64,000 bases of DNA from Pseudomonadota bacterium (GCA_023399815.1 JAEWOJ010000018.1:6925-70924); one strand, 5' to 3'. Positions 1-10,109 are shown, counted from the first letter of the stretch. Program-made: numbers and translations. Notes: generated by a model not told the origin, from the letters alone.

Positions 1-1740
1 CAGGTCGTTGCCGGCCGGCGCGGTGTTCGGGGCGATGCCGCGCGCGGCCCACTCGGCGGCATCCACCAGCACTTCCAGGGTGCCGGCCTCGCCATCGAGG
101 CGGACGATGTCGCCCTCGCGGATGCGGGCGATCGGGCCGCCGCGCGCCGCCTCGGGGGTGACATGGATGGCGGCCGGGATCTTGCCCGAGGCGCCGGACA
201 GGCGGCCGTCGGTGACCAGCGCCACGCGCCGGCCCTGGTTCTGCAGCAGGCCCAGCAGCGGCGCCAGCGAATGCAGTTCCGGCATGCCGTTCGCGCGCGG
301 TCCCTGGTAGCGCACCACGGCGACGAAATCCTGCGGCAGCGCGCCGGCGGCGTGCAGCCTGTTCAGCGCCTGCGGCGCATCCACCACCACGGCCGGCGCT
401 TCGATCGTGCGGTACTGCGGCTTCACCGCCGACAGCTTGATCAGCGAACGGCCGATGTTCCCGCGCAGCAGACGCAGGCCGCCCTGGGCTTCGAAGGGAT
501 CGGCAGCCGGGCGCACCACCTCGATGTCCGCGCTCTGCGCGACGGCCGGTGCATAGACGACCTTGCCATCGATCAGCCGCGGCTCCTGCGCATAGGCGCG
601 CATGCCGCCCTCGGCGATGGTGGCCAGGTCGTCATGCATCAACCCGGCATCCATCAGCTCGCGGAACACGAAAGCCGGGCCGCCCGCGGCGGCGAAGCGG
701 TTCACGTCGGCCTCGCCGTTGGGGTAGACCCGCGCCAGCAGCGGCACGATCTGCGAGAGCTGGTCCATGTCGTCCCAGGTCAGCACGATGCCGGCCGCGC
801 GCGCCACTGCGATCCAGTGGATGGTGTGGTTGGTGGAGCCGCCGGTGGCCATCAGCGCGACCACCGCGTTGACGATGGCGCGCTCGTCGATCAGCCGGCC
901 CAGCGGGCGGAAGTCGTCGCCCAGCGCGCTGATCTCCAGCGCGCGCGCGGCGGCGGTGCGGGTCAGCGCATCGCGCAGCGGCAGTTCCGGGTTTACGAAC
1001 GAGGCGCCCGGCAACTGCACGCCCATGGCTTCCAGCAGCACCTGGTTGGAGTTGGCGGTGCCGTAGAAGGTGCAGGTGCCCGGCGCATGGTAGGAGTCGG
1101 ACTCGGCCTGCAGCAGTTCCTCGCGGGTCGCTTCGCCGGCGGCGTAGCGCTCGCGCACTTCGGCCTTCTTCTTGTTGGGGATGCCCGGGGTCATCGGCCC
1201 GGCCGGCACGAACACCGCCGGCAGGTGGCCGAACGCCAGCGCGCCGATCAGCAGGCCCGGCACGATCTTGTCGCACACGCCCAGGTGCACGGTGGCGTCG
1301 AACATGTCGTGGCTCAGGCCGATGGCGGTGGCCTGGGCGATGATGTCGCGCGAGAACAGCGACAGCTCCATGCCGCCGCGGCCCTGGGTGACGCCGTCGC
1401 ACATCGCCGGCACGCCGCCGGCGACCTGCGCGGTGGCGCCGAGTTCGCGCGCCGCGTCGCGGATCATCTGCGGGTAGTGCTCGAACGGCTGGTGCGCCGA
1501 GAGCATGTCGTTGTAGGCGGTGATGATGCCCAGGTTGGGCGTCACGTCGCCGCGCAGCCGGCCCTTGTCGGTCGGGCCGCAGGCGGCGAAGGCGTGGGCC
1601 AGGTTGCCGCAGCTCAGGCGGCTGCGGAACGGACCTTCGCGCAGCGCGGAATCGATGCCCGCCAGGTAGGCCGCGCGCGACGGGGCGCTGCGCTGGCGGA
1701 TGCGTTCGGTGATGGCGTGGATTTTCGGATGCAGGCTCAT
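1..1740 (-). CDS. edd: phosphogluconate dehydratase (3' end cut by window edge)
   Basis: Dehydrates 6-phosphogluconate to 2-keto-3-deoxy-6-phosphogluconate, the committed Entner-Doudoroff step, in the cytoplasm. The 580 visible codons read as an IlvD/Edd-family [4Fe-4S] dehydratase, with the CDKIVPG signature near residue 156 and the [13 protein letters not shown] signature near residue 510. The family is usually about 605 residues, so roughly 25 C-terminal residues lie beyond the left edge. It is the last visible gene of the minus-strand zwf-glk-pgl-edd run, 100 bp after pgl. An aldolase gene (eda) is expected next but is outside the window. The ATG at 1740 gives the family's usual N-terminus. 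Confidence 0.96.
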   Translation of the reverse strand, partial: MSLHPKIHAITERIRQRSAPSRAAYLAGIDSALREGPFRSRLSCGNLAHAFAACGPTDKGRLRGDVTPNLGIITAYNDMLSAHQPFEHYPQMIRDAARELGATAQVAGGVPAMCDGVTQGRGGMELSLFSRDIIAQATAIGLSHDMFDATVHLGVCDKIVPGLLIGALAFGHLPAVFVPAGPMTPGIPNKKKAEVRERYAAGEATREELLQAESDSYHAPGTCTFYGTANSNQVLLEAMGVQLPGASFVNPELPLRDALTRTAAARALEISALGDDFRPLGRLIDERAIVNAVVALMATGGSTNHTIHWIAVARAAGIVLTWDDMDQLSQIVPLLARVYPNGEADVNRFAAAGGPAFVFRELMDAGLMHDDLATIAEGGMRAYAQEPRLIDGKVVYAPAVAQSADIEVVRPAADPFEAQGGLRLLRGNIGRSLIKLSAVKPQYRTIEAPAVVVDAPQALNRLHAAGALPQDFVAVVRYQGPRANGMPELHSLAPLLGLLQNQGRRVALVTDGRLSGASGKIPAAIHVTPEAARGGPIARIREGDIVRLDGEAGTLEVLVDAAEWAARGIAPNTAPAGNDL

Positions 1741-1840
1741 TGGCTACCAGCTGATGAGGGATGGGCGGGCGGATGCCGCTCTTGGTCTTGTCTGGATTCC
1801 CGCGTGCCGGGGTGCAGGCCTGGCGTGGGACGTCCCGTGC

Positions 1841-2557
1841 TCACGCGCACCAGTGCACGCGCAGCTTCGGGCCGGGCGCGTCGATGGCGGCCAGCACCGG
1901 ATAGCGCAGCACGTCGCCGGAGGCGAGCGCGGCTTCGAGCACGTCCAGCTTCTGCTGGCCGCGCAGCAGCAGCAGGCGCGCGCCGATCGAGGCCAGCCCG
2001 TGCGGGGTCAGGGTGATGCGCAGGTGCCAGTCCCTGGCGACCGGGCAGCCGCTGGCGTCCAGCGCGGCATAGGGCTTGGCGCTCTGCAGGGCGCGCCCGA
2101 GGTCGCGCGAGCCGGGGAACAGCGAGGCGGTATGCCCGTCGTTGCCCATGCCCAGCACCACCAGGGCAGCCGGCTGCGAATGCTCGGCCTGCAGGTTGGC
2201 GTCGTGCACGCACTCGGCCAGCGACTTGCCGATGCGCACCAGCGGATCGAAATGCGCGCCCTCGGCCAGGTTGAGGAAGCTGTGCCGCACCAGCCAGGCA
2301 TTGCTGTCGCGGTCCTGCGGCGACAGCCAGCGCTCGTCGGCCAGGCCGACTTCCACGCGGGCCCATTCGAGCGGCTGCTCGGCCAGCATCTCGTACACCG
2401 GCGCCGGCGTGGTGCCGCCGGACAGCAGCATGCGCGCGCGGCCGCGCCGGTCGATCTCGTGGCCGAGGATCGTGGCCATTTCCCGGGCCACGCCCTCGGT
2501 CCATTCCTCCTCGTCGGAATGGCGGACCAGCGCGAGGCGGTCGGACAGGGCGTTCAT
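1841..2557 (-). CDS. pgl: 6-phosphogluconolactonase
   Basis: Hydrolyses 6-phosphogluconolactone to 6-phosphogluconate between Zwf and Edd. It is a 238-residue DevB/Pgl-type protein of normal length, with the phosphate-binding SGGTTP at residues 46-51 and GMGNDGHTASLFP at 136-148. Its ATG overlaps the glk stop as ATGA, so translation is probably coupled. The 100 bp between its stop and edd carry no obvious terminator, so one transcript for the pathway is likely. Confidence 0.96.
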   Translation of the reverse strand: MNALSDRLALVRHSDEEEWTEGVAREMATILGHEIDRRGRARMLLSGGTTPAPVYEMLAEQPLEWARVEVGLADERWLSPQDRDSNAWLVRHSFLNLAEGAHFDPLVRIGKSLAECVHDANLQAEHSQPAALVVLGMGNDGHTASLFPGSRDLGRALQSAKPYAALDASGCPVARDWHLRITLTPHGLASIGARLLLLRGQQKLDVLEAALASGDVLRYPVLAAIDAPGPKLRVHWCA

Positions 2558-3561
2558 GCGGGGACTCCCGTGGGCGCCTGCTGCAGGTCCACCGCGTAGG
2601 CGGCGGCGCCGAGCAGGCCGGGGCAGGGGTGGATGATGGCCAGCGACGGCACCTTCGACAGGGTTGCGGTGAAGCGGCCCTTGTTCTCGAAGCAGCTGCG
2701 GAAGCCGGAATGCTGCAGCGGCCCGAGCAGCCGCGGCACCAGCCCGCCGGTGAGGAAGACGCCGTCCCACGCGCCCTGCACCAATACCGCATCGCCGGTG
2801 ATGGCGCCGAAGATGTCCATGAATACCTCGATGGCGCGCATGGCGACCGGATCCCCCGCGGCGGCGCGTTCGCTGACCTGCGCCGGCTGCAGCTGGCCCG
2901 GATCCTGCCCGGCGATCTCGCTCAGCGTGCGGTGCAGGTTGACCAGGCCGGGGCCGCAGATCAGCCGTTCGTTGGACACGCGGCCGAACTGCTGGGTGAG
3001 GATTTCCAGGATGCGGATCTGCTCGGGCGTGCTCGGCGCGAAGCTGGCGTGGCCGCCCTCGGTCGCCAACGGATAGTAGCGGCCGTCGCGCACCACCAGT
3101 CCGCCGACCCCCAGCCCGGTGCCGGGACCGATCACGCAGTAATTGCGCGCCACGGAGGCCGCGGCCGGTTGCCAGCTGGCGCCGCCGATCTGCACCACGT
3201 CGTCCATCCGCAGCAGGGCCACGGACATGGCCTGGGCGACGAAGTCGTTGATCAAGTGCAGCCGCGACAGGCCCAGCTGCGCGGCGGTGCGCGAGCGCGA
3301 GATCACCCACGGATGGTTGGTGATGCGCGCCTCGTCCTCGTCCACGCGCCCGGCGACGGCGAACACGCCGCTGCGCACGGTGACGCCATGCTCCTGCAGG
3401 TAGCAGGCGGCGGCATCGGCCAGCGAGGGGAAGTTCGCCACCGGGTATTCGCCGATGCTGCCCTGGTCGAGCGGAGCGGAGGCGGCGATGTCGGCCAGCG
3501 CGAAGCGCGCATTGGTGCCGCCGATGTCGGCGACCAGTACGTGTTCCGCGGTAGCGCTCAC
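2554..3561 (-). CDS. glk: glucokinase
   Basis: Phosphorylates glucose with ATP to feed Zwf. The 335-residue protein has the N-terminal phosphate loop ADIGGTNARF at residues 11-20, NDFVAQA, the GPGTGLG adenosine motif and EGGHASF, all typical of bacterial Glk (ROK-unrelated, Pfam Glucokinase). The start is a GTG at 3561 that overlaps the zwf stop as GTGA. Its own TGA overlaps the pgl ATG. The two 4-base overlaps show a tightly coupled zwf-glk-pgl operon. Confidence 0.95.
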   Translation of the reverse strand: MSATAEHVLVADIGGTNARFALADIAASAPLDQGSIGEYPVANFPSLADAAACYLQEHGVTVRSGVFAVAGRVDEDEARITNHPWVISRSRTAAQLGLSRLHLINDFVAQAMSVALLRMDDVVQIGGASWQPAAASVARNYCVIGPGTGLGVGGLVVRDGRYYPLATEGGHASFAPSTPEQIRILEILTQQFGRVSNERLICGPGLVNLHRTLSEIAGQDPGQLQPAQVSERAAAGDPVAMRAIEVFMDIFGAITGDAVLVQGAWDGVFLTGGLVPRLLGPLQHSGFRSCFENKGRFTATLSKVPSLAIIHPCPGLLGAAAYAVDLQQAPTGVPA

Positions 3562-4997
3562 AGCCCGGTTTCCGTGCGGTTGTCGGCGACGATGGCTTCG
3601 GGCAGGAAATGGCGGGCCTGCGCCGGCCCCCAGCTGCCGGCCGTGTAGGGTTCCATCGGCAGGTCGGCGGCCTTCCAGGCGTCGGCGACGCTGTCGATCC
3701 ACGCCCATGCCGCGCGCACTTCGTCGTCGCGCACGAACAGGGCATGGTTGCCGTTGAAGGCGTCCAGGAACAGGCGCTCGTAGGCGATGCGGCGGTGCAG
3801 GCCGGTCGGCACCGACAGCTCCAGTTCCAGCGGCTGCAGTTCCAGCGCGCCCCATTCCGGGCCGGCCAGCGAACTCATCAGCCCGAGCTGGATGTTCTCC
3901 TGCGGCTGCAGCTGGAAGCTCAGCCGGTTGGGCTGGGCCTGGCGCCGGTCCGGGCGCTCGAACAGCCAGTGCGTGACCGGCTTGAGGTTGACCTCGATGC
4001 GGGTGGTGCGCTCGGGCAGGCGCTTGCCGGTGACCAGGTGGAACGGCACGCCGGCCCAGCGCCAGTTGTCGATGTGCGCGGTGACGCCGACGAAGGTCTC
4101 GGCCTCGCTGCCTTCCGGCGGCTGGTAGGCCTGCACCGGCTGGCCGCCGATGGTGCCGGCGGTGTAGCGGCCGCGCACGCTGTCCTTGGCCGCGTGGCGG
4201 GCGTCGAGCGGGCGCAGCGCGCGCAGCACCTTGACCTTCTCGTCGCGGATGCGGTCGGCTTCCAGCGAGGCCGGCGGCTCCATCGCCACCAGGCACAGCA
4301 GCTGCAGGATGTGGCTCTGCACCATGTCGCGCATCGCGCCGGAGCGCGAGTAATAGGAGTCGCGGCCGTCCACGCCATCGCTTTCGGCCACCATGATGTG
4401 CACCGACTCGATGTAGTTGCGGTTCCACACCGCCTCCAGCAGGGTGTTGCCGAAGCGCAGCGCCATCAGGTTCTGCACCGCCGCCTTGCCCAGGTAGTGG
4501 TCGATGCGGAACACGCGGTCCTCGTCGATCAGCTTGCCGATCGCCCGCAGGATTTCCTCGGCGCTGGCGCTGTCCGAGCCGATCGGCTTCTCCAGCATCA
4601 GCCGGTGCGGCGCGGCCAGCGCGCCGCCCAGCGCCAGGCCCTCGCAGGTGGAGATGTACAGGCCCGGCGGGATCGACAGGTAGCTCACGCAGCGGCGGTC
4701 GGTGAGTTCGCGCACCGCGTCGGCGATCGATGCCGGGTCGCGCAGGTCCACCGAGCGGTAGTCGATGCGGCGCAGCAGGTTGTTGATGTCGTCCTGGCTG
4801 GCCTGCGGCAGCGCCTGCTCCAGGCGCGGCCGCAGGATGTCGCGGAACTTCTCGGTGTCATGCGGCGACAGCGCCATCGCGCGCACCCGGAAATCCTCGG
4901 GGAGCAGGCCGTCGCCCAGCAGTCGCAACAGGGAAGGGAACAGGTAGCGCTGGGCCAGATCGCCTGTGGCACCGAACAGGAGGAGGGTGTCGTGCAT
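3558..4997 (-). CDS. zwf: glucose-6-phosphate 1-dehydrogenase
   Basis: Oxidises glucose-6-phosphate to 6-phosphogluconolactone with NAD(P)+. The 479-residue protein has the nucleotide-binding GATGDLA at residues 9-15, EKP at 136-138 and the RIDHYLGK active-site signature at 164-171. An in-frame ATG at 5024 would add nine residues and has an AAGGG about 12 bases upstream. I kept 4997 because the protein then begins directly at the first beta strand, as family members do, but 5024 is a real alternative. First gene of the minus-strand glucose operon, divergent from a sugar-transporter ATPase. Confidence 0.95.
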   Translation of the reverse strand: MHDTLLLFGATGDLAQRYLFPSLLRLLGDGLLPEDFRVRAMALSPHDTEKFRDILRPRLEQALPQASQDDINNLLRRIDYRSVDLRDPASIADAVRELTDRRCVSYLSIPPGLYISTCEGLALGGALAAPHRLMLEKPIGSDSASAEEILRAIGKLIDEDRVFRIDHYLGKAAVQNLMALRFGNTLLEAVWNRNYIESVHIMVAESDGVDGRDSYYSRSGAMRDMVQSHILQLLCLVAMEPPASLEADRIRDEKVKVLRALRPLDARHAAKDSVRGRYTAGTIGGQPVQAYQPPEGSEAETFVGVTAHIDNWRWAGVPFHLVTGKRLPERTTRIEVNLKPVTHWLFERPDRRQAQPNRLSFQLQPQENIQLGLMSSLAGPEWGALELQPLELELSVPTGLHRRIAYERLFLDAFNGNHALFVRDDEVRAAWAWIDSVADAWKAADLPMEPYTAGSWGPAQARHFLPEAIVADNRTETGL

Positions 4998-5195
4998 GGC
5001 TCGAGTTTCGTGTTCTGGTGACATCGTTGTCAATCGCCCTTCACTGAAGTTCTGGTTGTCGTCCGACGGGGGGGCCATGGCCTCGGCCACCGCCCGTTCG
5101 CGGCATCGGGAAAGCGTGGCGCGGAAGAAGATCGGCACCTGTTGTGGCAAGGCGCCGAGGCTTCCATGGTCGAGACCGGGAGCCGTTGATGGTGC

Positions 5196-5216
5196 CATGG
5201 GAAAACGTTTGCGTGG
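5196..5216. promoter_or_regulatory. candidate LacI-type operator in the zwf/ugpC divergent promoter
   Basis: The 292-bp space between zwf and the divergent ATPase gene contains the perfect 8-bp palindrome AAACGTTT (5203-5210), with G-rich flanks and a central CpG. This is the layout of LacI/GalR-family operators. It lies about 200 bp upstream of zwf and 80 bp upstream of ugpC, so it could act on either promoter. No regulator gene lies next to it. The assignment is inference from pattern only. Confidence 0.35.
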
Positions 5217-5289
5217 CAGAATGTTTCCACTGTATTCGTATTCGAAAGCGGCTGCCCCGGCGGCGCGATCGAGATGATTGGGGCAGCCG

Positions 5290-6384
5290 ATGGCGAACGT
5301 GCGGTTCGATGAGGTGCGCAAGGTCTACGACAACGGCCAGGTGGCCGTGCACGGGGCCAGCTTCGAGATCGCCGACGGCGAGTTGATGGTGCTGGTGGGG
5401 CCGTCGGGCTGCGGCAAGTCCACACTGCTGCGGATGGTGGCGGGGCTGGAGGAGATCAGCGCCGGCACGCTGTCCATCGGCGGGCGCGTGGTCAACGACG
5501 TTGCGCCGATGGACCGCGACATCGCGATGGTGTTCCAGAACTATGCGCTGTACCCGCACATGACCGTGGCCGAGAACCTGGCCTTCGGCCTGAAGCTGCG
5601 TGGCCACGGCAAGGCCGAGGTCGCGCGGCGCGTGCAGGCGGCGGCCGACATGCTGGGGCTGGCCGGGATGCTCGACAAGCTGCCGCGGGCGATGTCCGGC
5701 GGCCAGCGCCAGCGCGTGGCGCTGGGCCGGGCGCTGGTGCGCGAGCCGGCGGTGTTCCTGCTCGACGAACCGCTGTCCAACCTCGACGCCAAGCTGCGCC
5801 ATTCGGTGCGCACCGAGATCGCGCAGCTGCACCGCACGCTGGGCACGACGATGATCTACGTGACCCACGACCAGGTCGAGGCGATGACGCTGGGCCAGCG
5901 CATCGTGGTGCTCAACGACGGCGTGATCCAGCAGATCGACACGCCGATGGCGCTGTACGAGCGCCCGGCCAACCTGTTCGTCGCCGGCTTCCTGGGCAGT
6001 CCGGCGATGAACACGCTCAAGGGACGGCTGCAGGCCGCGGCGGACGGGCAGGTCGAGCTGGACGTGGGCGAGGGCTGGCGGGTGCCGCTGGGCCGCCCTG
6101 CGGTACCCGCGGGCGCGGCCGGGCGCGAGGTGGTGGTCGGCATCCGCCCGGAGCACCTGCAGCCGGGCGGCGGCGGGACGGCATTCGAGGCGGTCATCGA
6201 GAGCATCGAGCCGGTCGGCAACGAGATGTTCGTGAACCTGCGCCACGGCCCGCGGCCGCTGGTGATGCGGGTGCCGCCGCAGGCGCTGCCGGCGGTGGGC
6301 GAGGGGATCGCCGTGGCGGTCGCGTCCGCGGCCCTGCACTTCTTCGACGCGGCCAGCGGCATGCGCCTGGAGCCGGCGGGCTGA
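5290..6384 (+). CDS. ugpC: sugar ABC transporter ATP-binding protein, UgpC/MalK type
   Basis: Energises an inner-membrane carbohydrate or glycerol-3-phosphate importer. The 364-residue protein has Walker A GPSGCGKST at 37-45, a Q-loop at FQNYALYPH, signature MSGGQRQRVALGRAL at 135-149, Walker B VFLLDEP at 155-161, the H-loop THDQVEAM, and a C-terminal TOBE/OB regulatory domain as in MalK and UgpC. No permease or binding-protein gene is nearby, so the ATPase probably serves permeases encoded elsewhere. A GGGG run sits 6-9 bases before the ATG; an upstream in-frame TTG at 5278 is the alternative start. Its position opposite zwf suggests co-regulation with glucose catabolism. Confidence 0.9.
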   Translation: MANVRFDEVRKVYDNGQVAVHGASFEIADGELMVLVGPSGCGKSTLLRMVAGLEEISAGTLSIGGRVVNDVAPMDRDIAMVFQNYALYPHMTVAENLAFGLKLRGHGKAEVARRVQAAADMLGLAGMLDKLPRAMSGGQRQRVALGRALVREPAVFLLDEPLSNLDAKLRHSVRTEIAQLHRTLGTTMIYVTHDQVEAMTLGQRIVVLNDGVIQQIDTPMALYERPANLFVAGFLGSPAMNTLKGRLQAAADGQVELDVGEGWRVPLGRPAVPAGAAGREVVVGIRPEHLQPGGGGTAFEAVIESIEPVGNEMFVNLRHGPRPLVMRVPPQALPAVGEGIAVAVASAALHFFDAASGMRLEPAG

Positions 6385-6394
6385 TCAGCGTCTC

Positions 6395-7255
6395 TCAGCG
6401 TGCCAGGCCGTCGAGCAGGTCGAGGCGGTCGGCCTTTTCGCCGCCCACTTCCAGTTCGCCGCCGGGCAGTTCCAGCGGCAGCACCGCCAGCGCCAGCGTG
6501 CCGGCGCTGCTGGCGACGGTGCCGACGCCTGCGCCGGCCTGCGTCACCGCGTCGCCGGCAGTGCTGGCAAGGGCAGTGCGCAGCAGCGCCAGCGAGCGCT
6601 TGGCCTTGCCCAGGAAATGGGTGCGGGCAACGATTTCCTGGCCGGGGTAGCAGCCCTTCTTCACGCTGTAGGCCGACAGGCGATCCAGTCCCAGCTGCTG
6701 CGGCGTCCACTGCTCGCGCTGCGACGCGTCCAGCCGCGGCAACCCGAAGCGCAGGTCCGACTGGCGCCAGGCCAGTTCCGCGGCGTCTTCATGCGGGGCA
6801 TTGCCCGCATCGACCAGGCGCAGCGTGCGTGGATGCGCCGCGCTGCCGACGTCCAGTTCGATCGCGCCATCGTCCAGGCGGGCGAGCGCCGCGCCGCGGG
6901 CGAGGGCAGGAGGCTGGAAGGCGACCTCGACGGTGCCGGTTCCGGGCGGGGCGATGACGACCTTGCGGCGGAACACGAAGCGCCGCAGCTGTTCGGCCAT
7001 CGCCTCGACGCCGCCGTCGTGGCACACCAGCAGCAGGCTCTCCGCGTCCAGGCGCAGCAGCTGGAAGATCGCCAGCACGCGTCCCTTGGCGGTCAGCCAG
7101 GCGCTCCATTGCCACTGACCGTCGGCCAGCGATGCCACGTCGTTGGCGAACTGGGCCTGGGCGAAGGCGACCGCATCCGGGCCGGAAAGGGCCAGCACCT
7201 GCGGCTGGCGCACTGTGCGCAAACCGCTGAAAAGAGGGGCGAGGTTGTCAGACAC
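6395..7255 (-). CDS. ygfZ: folate-binding protein YgfZ (Fe-S cluster repair/assembly)
   Basis: A tetrahydrofolate-dependent protein of the GcvT/COG0354 fold that supports Fe-S enzymes. The 286-residue protein carries the family signature KKGCYPGQE at residues 199-207, including the redox-active Cys202. The GTG at 7255 begins the conserved N-terminus. An in-frame ATG at 7306 would run into the divergent SdhAF4 gene and looks too early. It converges on ugpC with only 10 bp between them. It lies beside the succinate dehydrogenase block, an Fe-S enzyme that could be a client; that link is inference. Confidence 0.92.
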   Translation of the reverse strand: MSDNLAPLFSGLRTVRQPQVLALSGPDAVAFAQAQFANDVASLADGQWQWSAWLTAKGRVLAIFQLLRLDAESLLLVCHDGGVEAMAEQLRRFVFRRKVVIAPPGTGTVEVAFQPPALARGAALARLDDGAIELDVGSAAHPRTLRLVDAGNAPHEDAAELAWRQSDLRFGLPRLDASQREQWTPQQLGLDRLSAYSVKKGCYPGQEIVARTHFLGKAKRSLALLRTALASTAGDAVTQAGAGVGTVASSAGTLALAVLPLELPGGELEVGGEKADRLDLLDGLAR

Positions 7256-7294
7256 GTGAACGGGGACTAAAATTTGTGCGTTGCGAGACCGACC

Positions 7295-7468
7295 ATGATA
7301 GGCCAAACAACCCCCACTCCCGAGAACGGAACCGAAGCCAAGCCGGAGCCGGAGAAGCAGCCGCTTCCCGATGCCGGATCGGTGCCGCAGGAAATCGGCG
7401 GACGCGGCGGACTTGATCCGGTGCGTTACGGCGATTGGGAGAAAAACGGTCGCTGCATCGATTTCTGA
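7295..7468 (+). CDS. SdhAF4-like succinate dehydrogenase assembly factor (DUF1674)
   Basis: A 57-residue protein whose C-terminal half reads EIGGRGGLDPVRYGDWEKNG followed by RCIDF, matching the DUF1674/SdhAF4 family that binds flavinylated SdhA and protects it before assembly with SdhB. The N-terminal half is charged, proline-rich and probably disordered. It starts 39 bp from the divergent ygfZ start and ends 53 bp before sdhC, so it probably leads the sdh transcript. It is short but conserved in exactly the motif region, so I consider it a real gene. Confidence 0.88.
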   Translation: MIGQTTPTPENGTEAKPEPEKQPLPDAGSVPQEIGGRGGLDPVRYGDWEKNGRCIDF

Positions 7469-7521
7469 GCAGCGTCAGCCAACGCGGCAACCGCCGCCCA
7501 GCCGAGATAACGAGTCAGCGA

Positions 7522-7917
7522 ATGGCGAACAGACCCCGCCCCCTTTCTCCGCACCTGCAGGTGTATCGCTGGCAGATCCAGATGGCCACCTCGATCCTGC
7601 ATCGAGCCACCGGCATCGTTCTGTCCGTCGGAGCCCTGATCATTGCCGGCGGCCTGCTCGCCCTGATGATGGGCCCCGAGTCCTGGAACTGCTTCACCAC
7701 CCACGCCAGCGCGTGGTACGGCAAGGTGATCCTGTTCGGCTGGACCTGGTGCTTCGCCTACCACCTGTGCAACGGCATCCGCCACATCATCCAGGACTTC
7801 GCCATCGGCTACAGCAAGCCGGCCTTCATCCGCAGCAGCTGGCTGTCGGTGATCGGCTCGCTGGTCGTCACCGTGCTGGTCTGGGCCTACGTCTGCTGCT
7901 TCGGAGGCGCCGCATGA
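7522..7917 (+). CDS. sdhC: succinate dehydrogenase cytochrome b556 subunit
   Basis: Membrane anchor of complex II that binds haem b and ubiquinone. The 131-residue protein has three hydrophobic helices (about 30-50, 68-88 and 105-127), the SILHRATG quinone-site segment near 24-31, and YHLCNGIRH with His81 and His88, one of which should be the axial haem ligand. The ATG at 7522 gives the usual N-terminus MANRPRPLSPHL. Its stop overlaps the sdhD start as ATGA. Confidence 0.96.
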   Translation: MANRPRPLSPHLQVYRWQIQMATSILHRATGIVLSVGALIIAGGLLALMMGPESWNCFTTHASAWYGKVILFGWTWCFAYHLCNGIRHIIQDFAIGYSKPAFIRSSWLSVIGSLVVTVLVWAYVCCFGGAA

Positions 7918-8297
7918 GCAACTTCCGCACCCCTCTGAAGAATGCCCGCGGCCTCGGCAGCGCCAAGTCAGGCACCGAGCACTTCATCCACCAGCGCCTG
8001 ACCGCCACCGCGCTGGTATTCCTGACCGTCTGGTTCCTGTGCCTGGTGCTGAGCCTGATCGGCGCCGACTACGTCACCGCCGTGACCGTGGTGAGCCGGC
8101 CGTGGAACGCGATCCTGCTGGTCGGTTTCCTCGTCGCCATGTTCTGGCACGCGCAGCTCGGCCTGCAGGTCGTGCTGGAGGATTACATCCACAACTCGTT
8201 GCTGGCCCTGGCATTGCAGACCACGGTCAAGTTCGTCGCCGTGCTCGGCGCGATCGTCAGCATCTTCGCGGTCGCCCGCGTCGCGCTTGGGAACTGA
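7914..8297 (+). CDS. sdhD: succinate dehydrogenase hydrophobic membrane anchor subunit
   Basis: Second membrane anchor of complex II. The 127-residue protein has three predicted membrane helices, a conserved FWHAQLGLQ (His79, candidate second haem ligand) and Asp90-Tyr91, equivalent to the quinone-site Asp-Tyr of E. coli SdhD. It overlaps sdhC by four bases and ends three bases before sdhA, so its translation is coupled to both. Confidence 0.95.
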   Translation: MSNFRTPLKNARGLGSAKSGTEHFIHQRLTATALVFLTVWFLCLVLSLIGADYVTAVTVVSRPWNAILLVGFLVAMFWHAQLGLQVVLEDYIHNSLLALALQTTVKFVAVLGAIVSIFAVARVALGN

Positions 8298-8300
8298 TAC

Positions 8301-10091
8301 ATGTCCGCTTACAACATTACTGAACACAGGGTCGACATGGTGGTCGTCGGCGCCGGCGGCGCCGGCCTGCGCGCGACCTTCGGCCTGGCCCAGAAGGGCC
8401 TGCAGACCGTCTGCATCACCAAGGTCTTCCCGACCCGCTCGCACACCGTGGCCGCGCAGGGCGGCATTGCCGCCGCACTGGCGAACATGGGCGAGGACGA
8501 CTGGCGCTACCACTACTACGACACCATCAAGGGCGGCGACTGGCTGGGCGACCAGGACGCCATCGAGTACATGTGCCGCGAGGCCATCCCGTCGGTGATC
8601 GAACTGGAGCACTACGGCGTTCCGTTCTCGCGCACCGAGGACGGCAAGATCTACCAGCGCCCGTTCGGCGGCATGACCACCAAGTACGGCGAAGGCCCGT
8701 CCGCGCAGCGTACCTGCGCCGCCGCCGACCGCACCGGCCACGCCATGCTGCACACGCTGTACCAGCAGTCGCTGGCCCACAACGCGCGCTTCATGATCGA
8801 GTACTTCGCGCTCGACCTGATCTTCGACGAGGAAGGCGTCTGCCGCGGCGTGCTCGCCCTGGACATGGCCGAGGGCACCCTGCACCTGTTCCGCGCCCAC
8901 GGCGTGGTGCTGGCCACCGGCGGCTACGGCCGTGCCTACTTCAGCGCCACCTCGGCGCACACCTGCACCGGCGACGGCGGCGGCCTCGTGGCCCGCGCCG
9001 GCCTGCCGCTGCAGGACATGGAGTTCGTGCAGTTCCACCCGACCGGCATCTACGGCGCCGGCTGCCTGATCACCGAAGGCGTGCGCGGCGAAGGCGGCAT
9101 CCTGCGCAATGCCAGCGGCGAGCGCTTCATGGAACGCTACGCCCCGCACTACAAGGACCTGGCCTCGCGCGACGTGGTCAGCCGTTCGATGACCATCGAG
9201 ATCCGCGAAGGCCGCGGCGTCGGCGAGCACAAGGACCACATCCTGCTCGACCTGACCCACCTCGGCCCGGGCGTGATCGAGGACAAGCTGCCGGGCATCG
9301 CCGAAAGCGCCCGCATCTTCGCCGGCGTCGACGTGACCAAGCAGCCGATCCCGGTGATCCCGACCGTGCACTACAACATGGGCGGCATCCCGACCAACTA
9401 CCACGGCGAAGTGGTGCGCAAGGTCGGCGACAACCCCGATGCGGTGGTGCCGGGTCTGTACGCCATCGGCGAGGCCGCCTGCGTGTCGGTGCACGGCGGC
9501 AACCGCCTGGGCTCCAACTCGCTGCTCGACCTGGTGGTGTTCGGCCGCGCCGTGGCCAACCGCTGCGCCGAGACCATCAAGCCGGGCGCGCCGCACAAGA
9601 CCCTGGCCTCCGACGCCTGCGACAAGGCGCTGGGCCTGCTGGACAAGCTGCGCCACGCCAACGGCGACACCCCGACCGCGGTCATCCGCGACCGCATGCA
9701 GCGCACGATGCAGGCCGACGCGGCGGTGTTCCGCACCAGCAAGACCCTGGCCGAAGGCTGCGAGAAGATGGCCGAGGTGTTCGATTCGTTCCAGGACGTC
9801 AAGGTTTCCGACCGCTCGCTGGTCTGGAACTCGGACCTGATCGAGACCTATGAACTGAACAACCTGCTGCTCAACGCGGTGGCGACGATCAACTCGGCCG
9901 AGCAGCGCCACGAGAGTCGCGGCGCCCACGCCCACGAGGACTACCCCGAGCGCGACGACGTCAACTGGATGAAGCACACGCTGGTCACCGTCGACGAGAA
10001 GGGCAAGTGCAGCTTCGACTACCGTCCGGTGCACATGTACACGCTCACCGACGACGTCGCCGTCGTGCCGCCGAAGCCGCGCGTCTACTGA
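8301..10091 (+). CDS. sdhA: succinate dehydrogenase flavoprotein subunit
   Basis: Catalytic subunit that oxidises succinate to fumarate in the TCA cycle and respiratory chain. The 596-residue protein has the dinucleotide fold GAGGAGL at 17-23 and SHTVAAQGG with His48 as the expected covalent FAD attachment site. It also has HPTGIYGAG and RGEGG substrate-site segments and a complete C-terminal domain. Flavinylation should need SdhE, and SdhAF4 should chaperone the apoprotein; both are encoded in this block. Confidence 0.98.
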   Translation: MSAYNITEHRVDMVVVGAGGAGLRATFGLAQKGLQTVCITKVFPTRSHTVAAQGGIAAALANMGEDDWRYHYYDTIKGGDWLGDQDAIEYMCREAIPSVIELEHYGVPFSRTEDGKIYQRPFGGMTTKYGEGPSAQRTCAAADRTGHAMLHTLYQQSLAHNARFMIEYFALDLIFDEEGVCRGVLALDMAEGTLHLFRAHGVVLATGGYGRAYFSATSAHTCTGDGGGLVARAGLPLQDMEFVQFHPTGIYGAGCLITEGVRGEGGILRNASGERFMERYAPHYKDLASRDVVSRSMTIEIREGRGVGEHKDHILLDLTHLGPGVIEDKLPGIAESARIFAGVDVTKQPIPVIPTVHYNMGGIPTNYHGEVVRKVGDNPDAVVPGLYAIGEAACVSVHGGNRLGSNSLLDLVVFGRAVANRCAETIKPGAPHKTLASDACDKALGLLDKLRHANGDTPTAVIRDRMQRTMQADAAVFRTSKTLAEGCEKMAEVFDSFQDVKVSDRSLVWNSDLIETYELNNLLLNAVATINSAEQRHESRGAHAHEDYPERDDVNWMKHTLVTVDEKGKCSFDYRPVHMYTLTDDVAVVPPKPRVY

Positions 10092-10109
10092 TCCGGGGAA
10101 CCTACGAAC

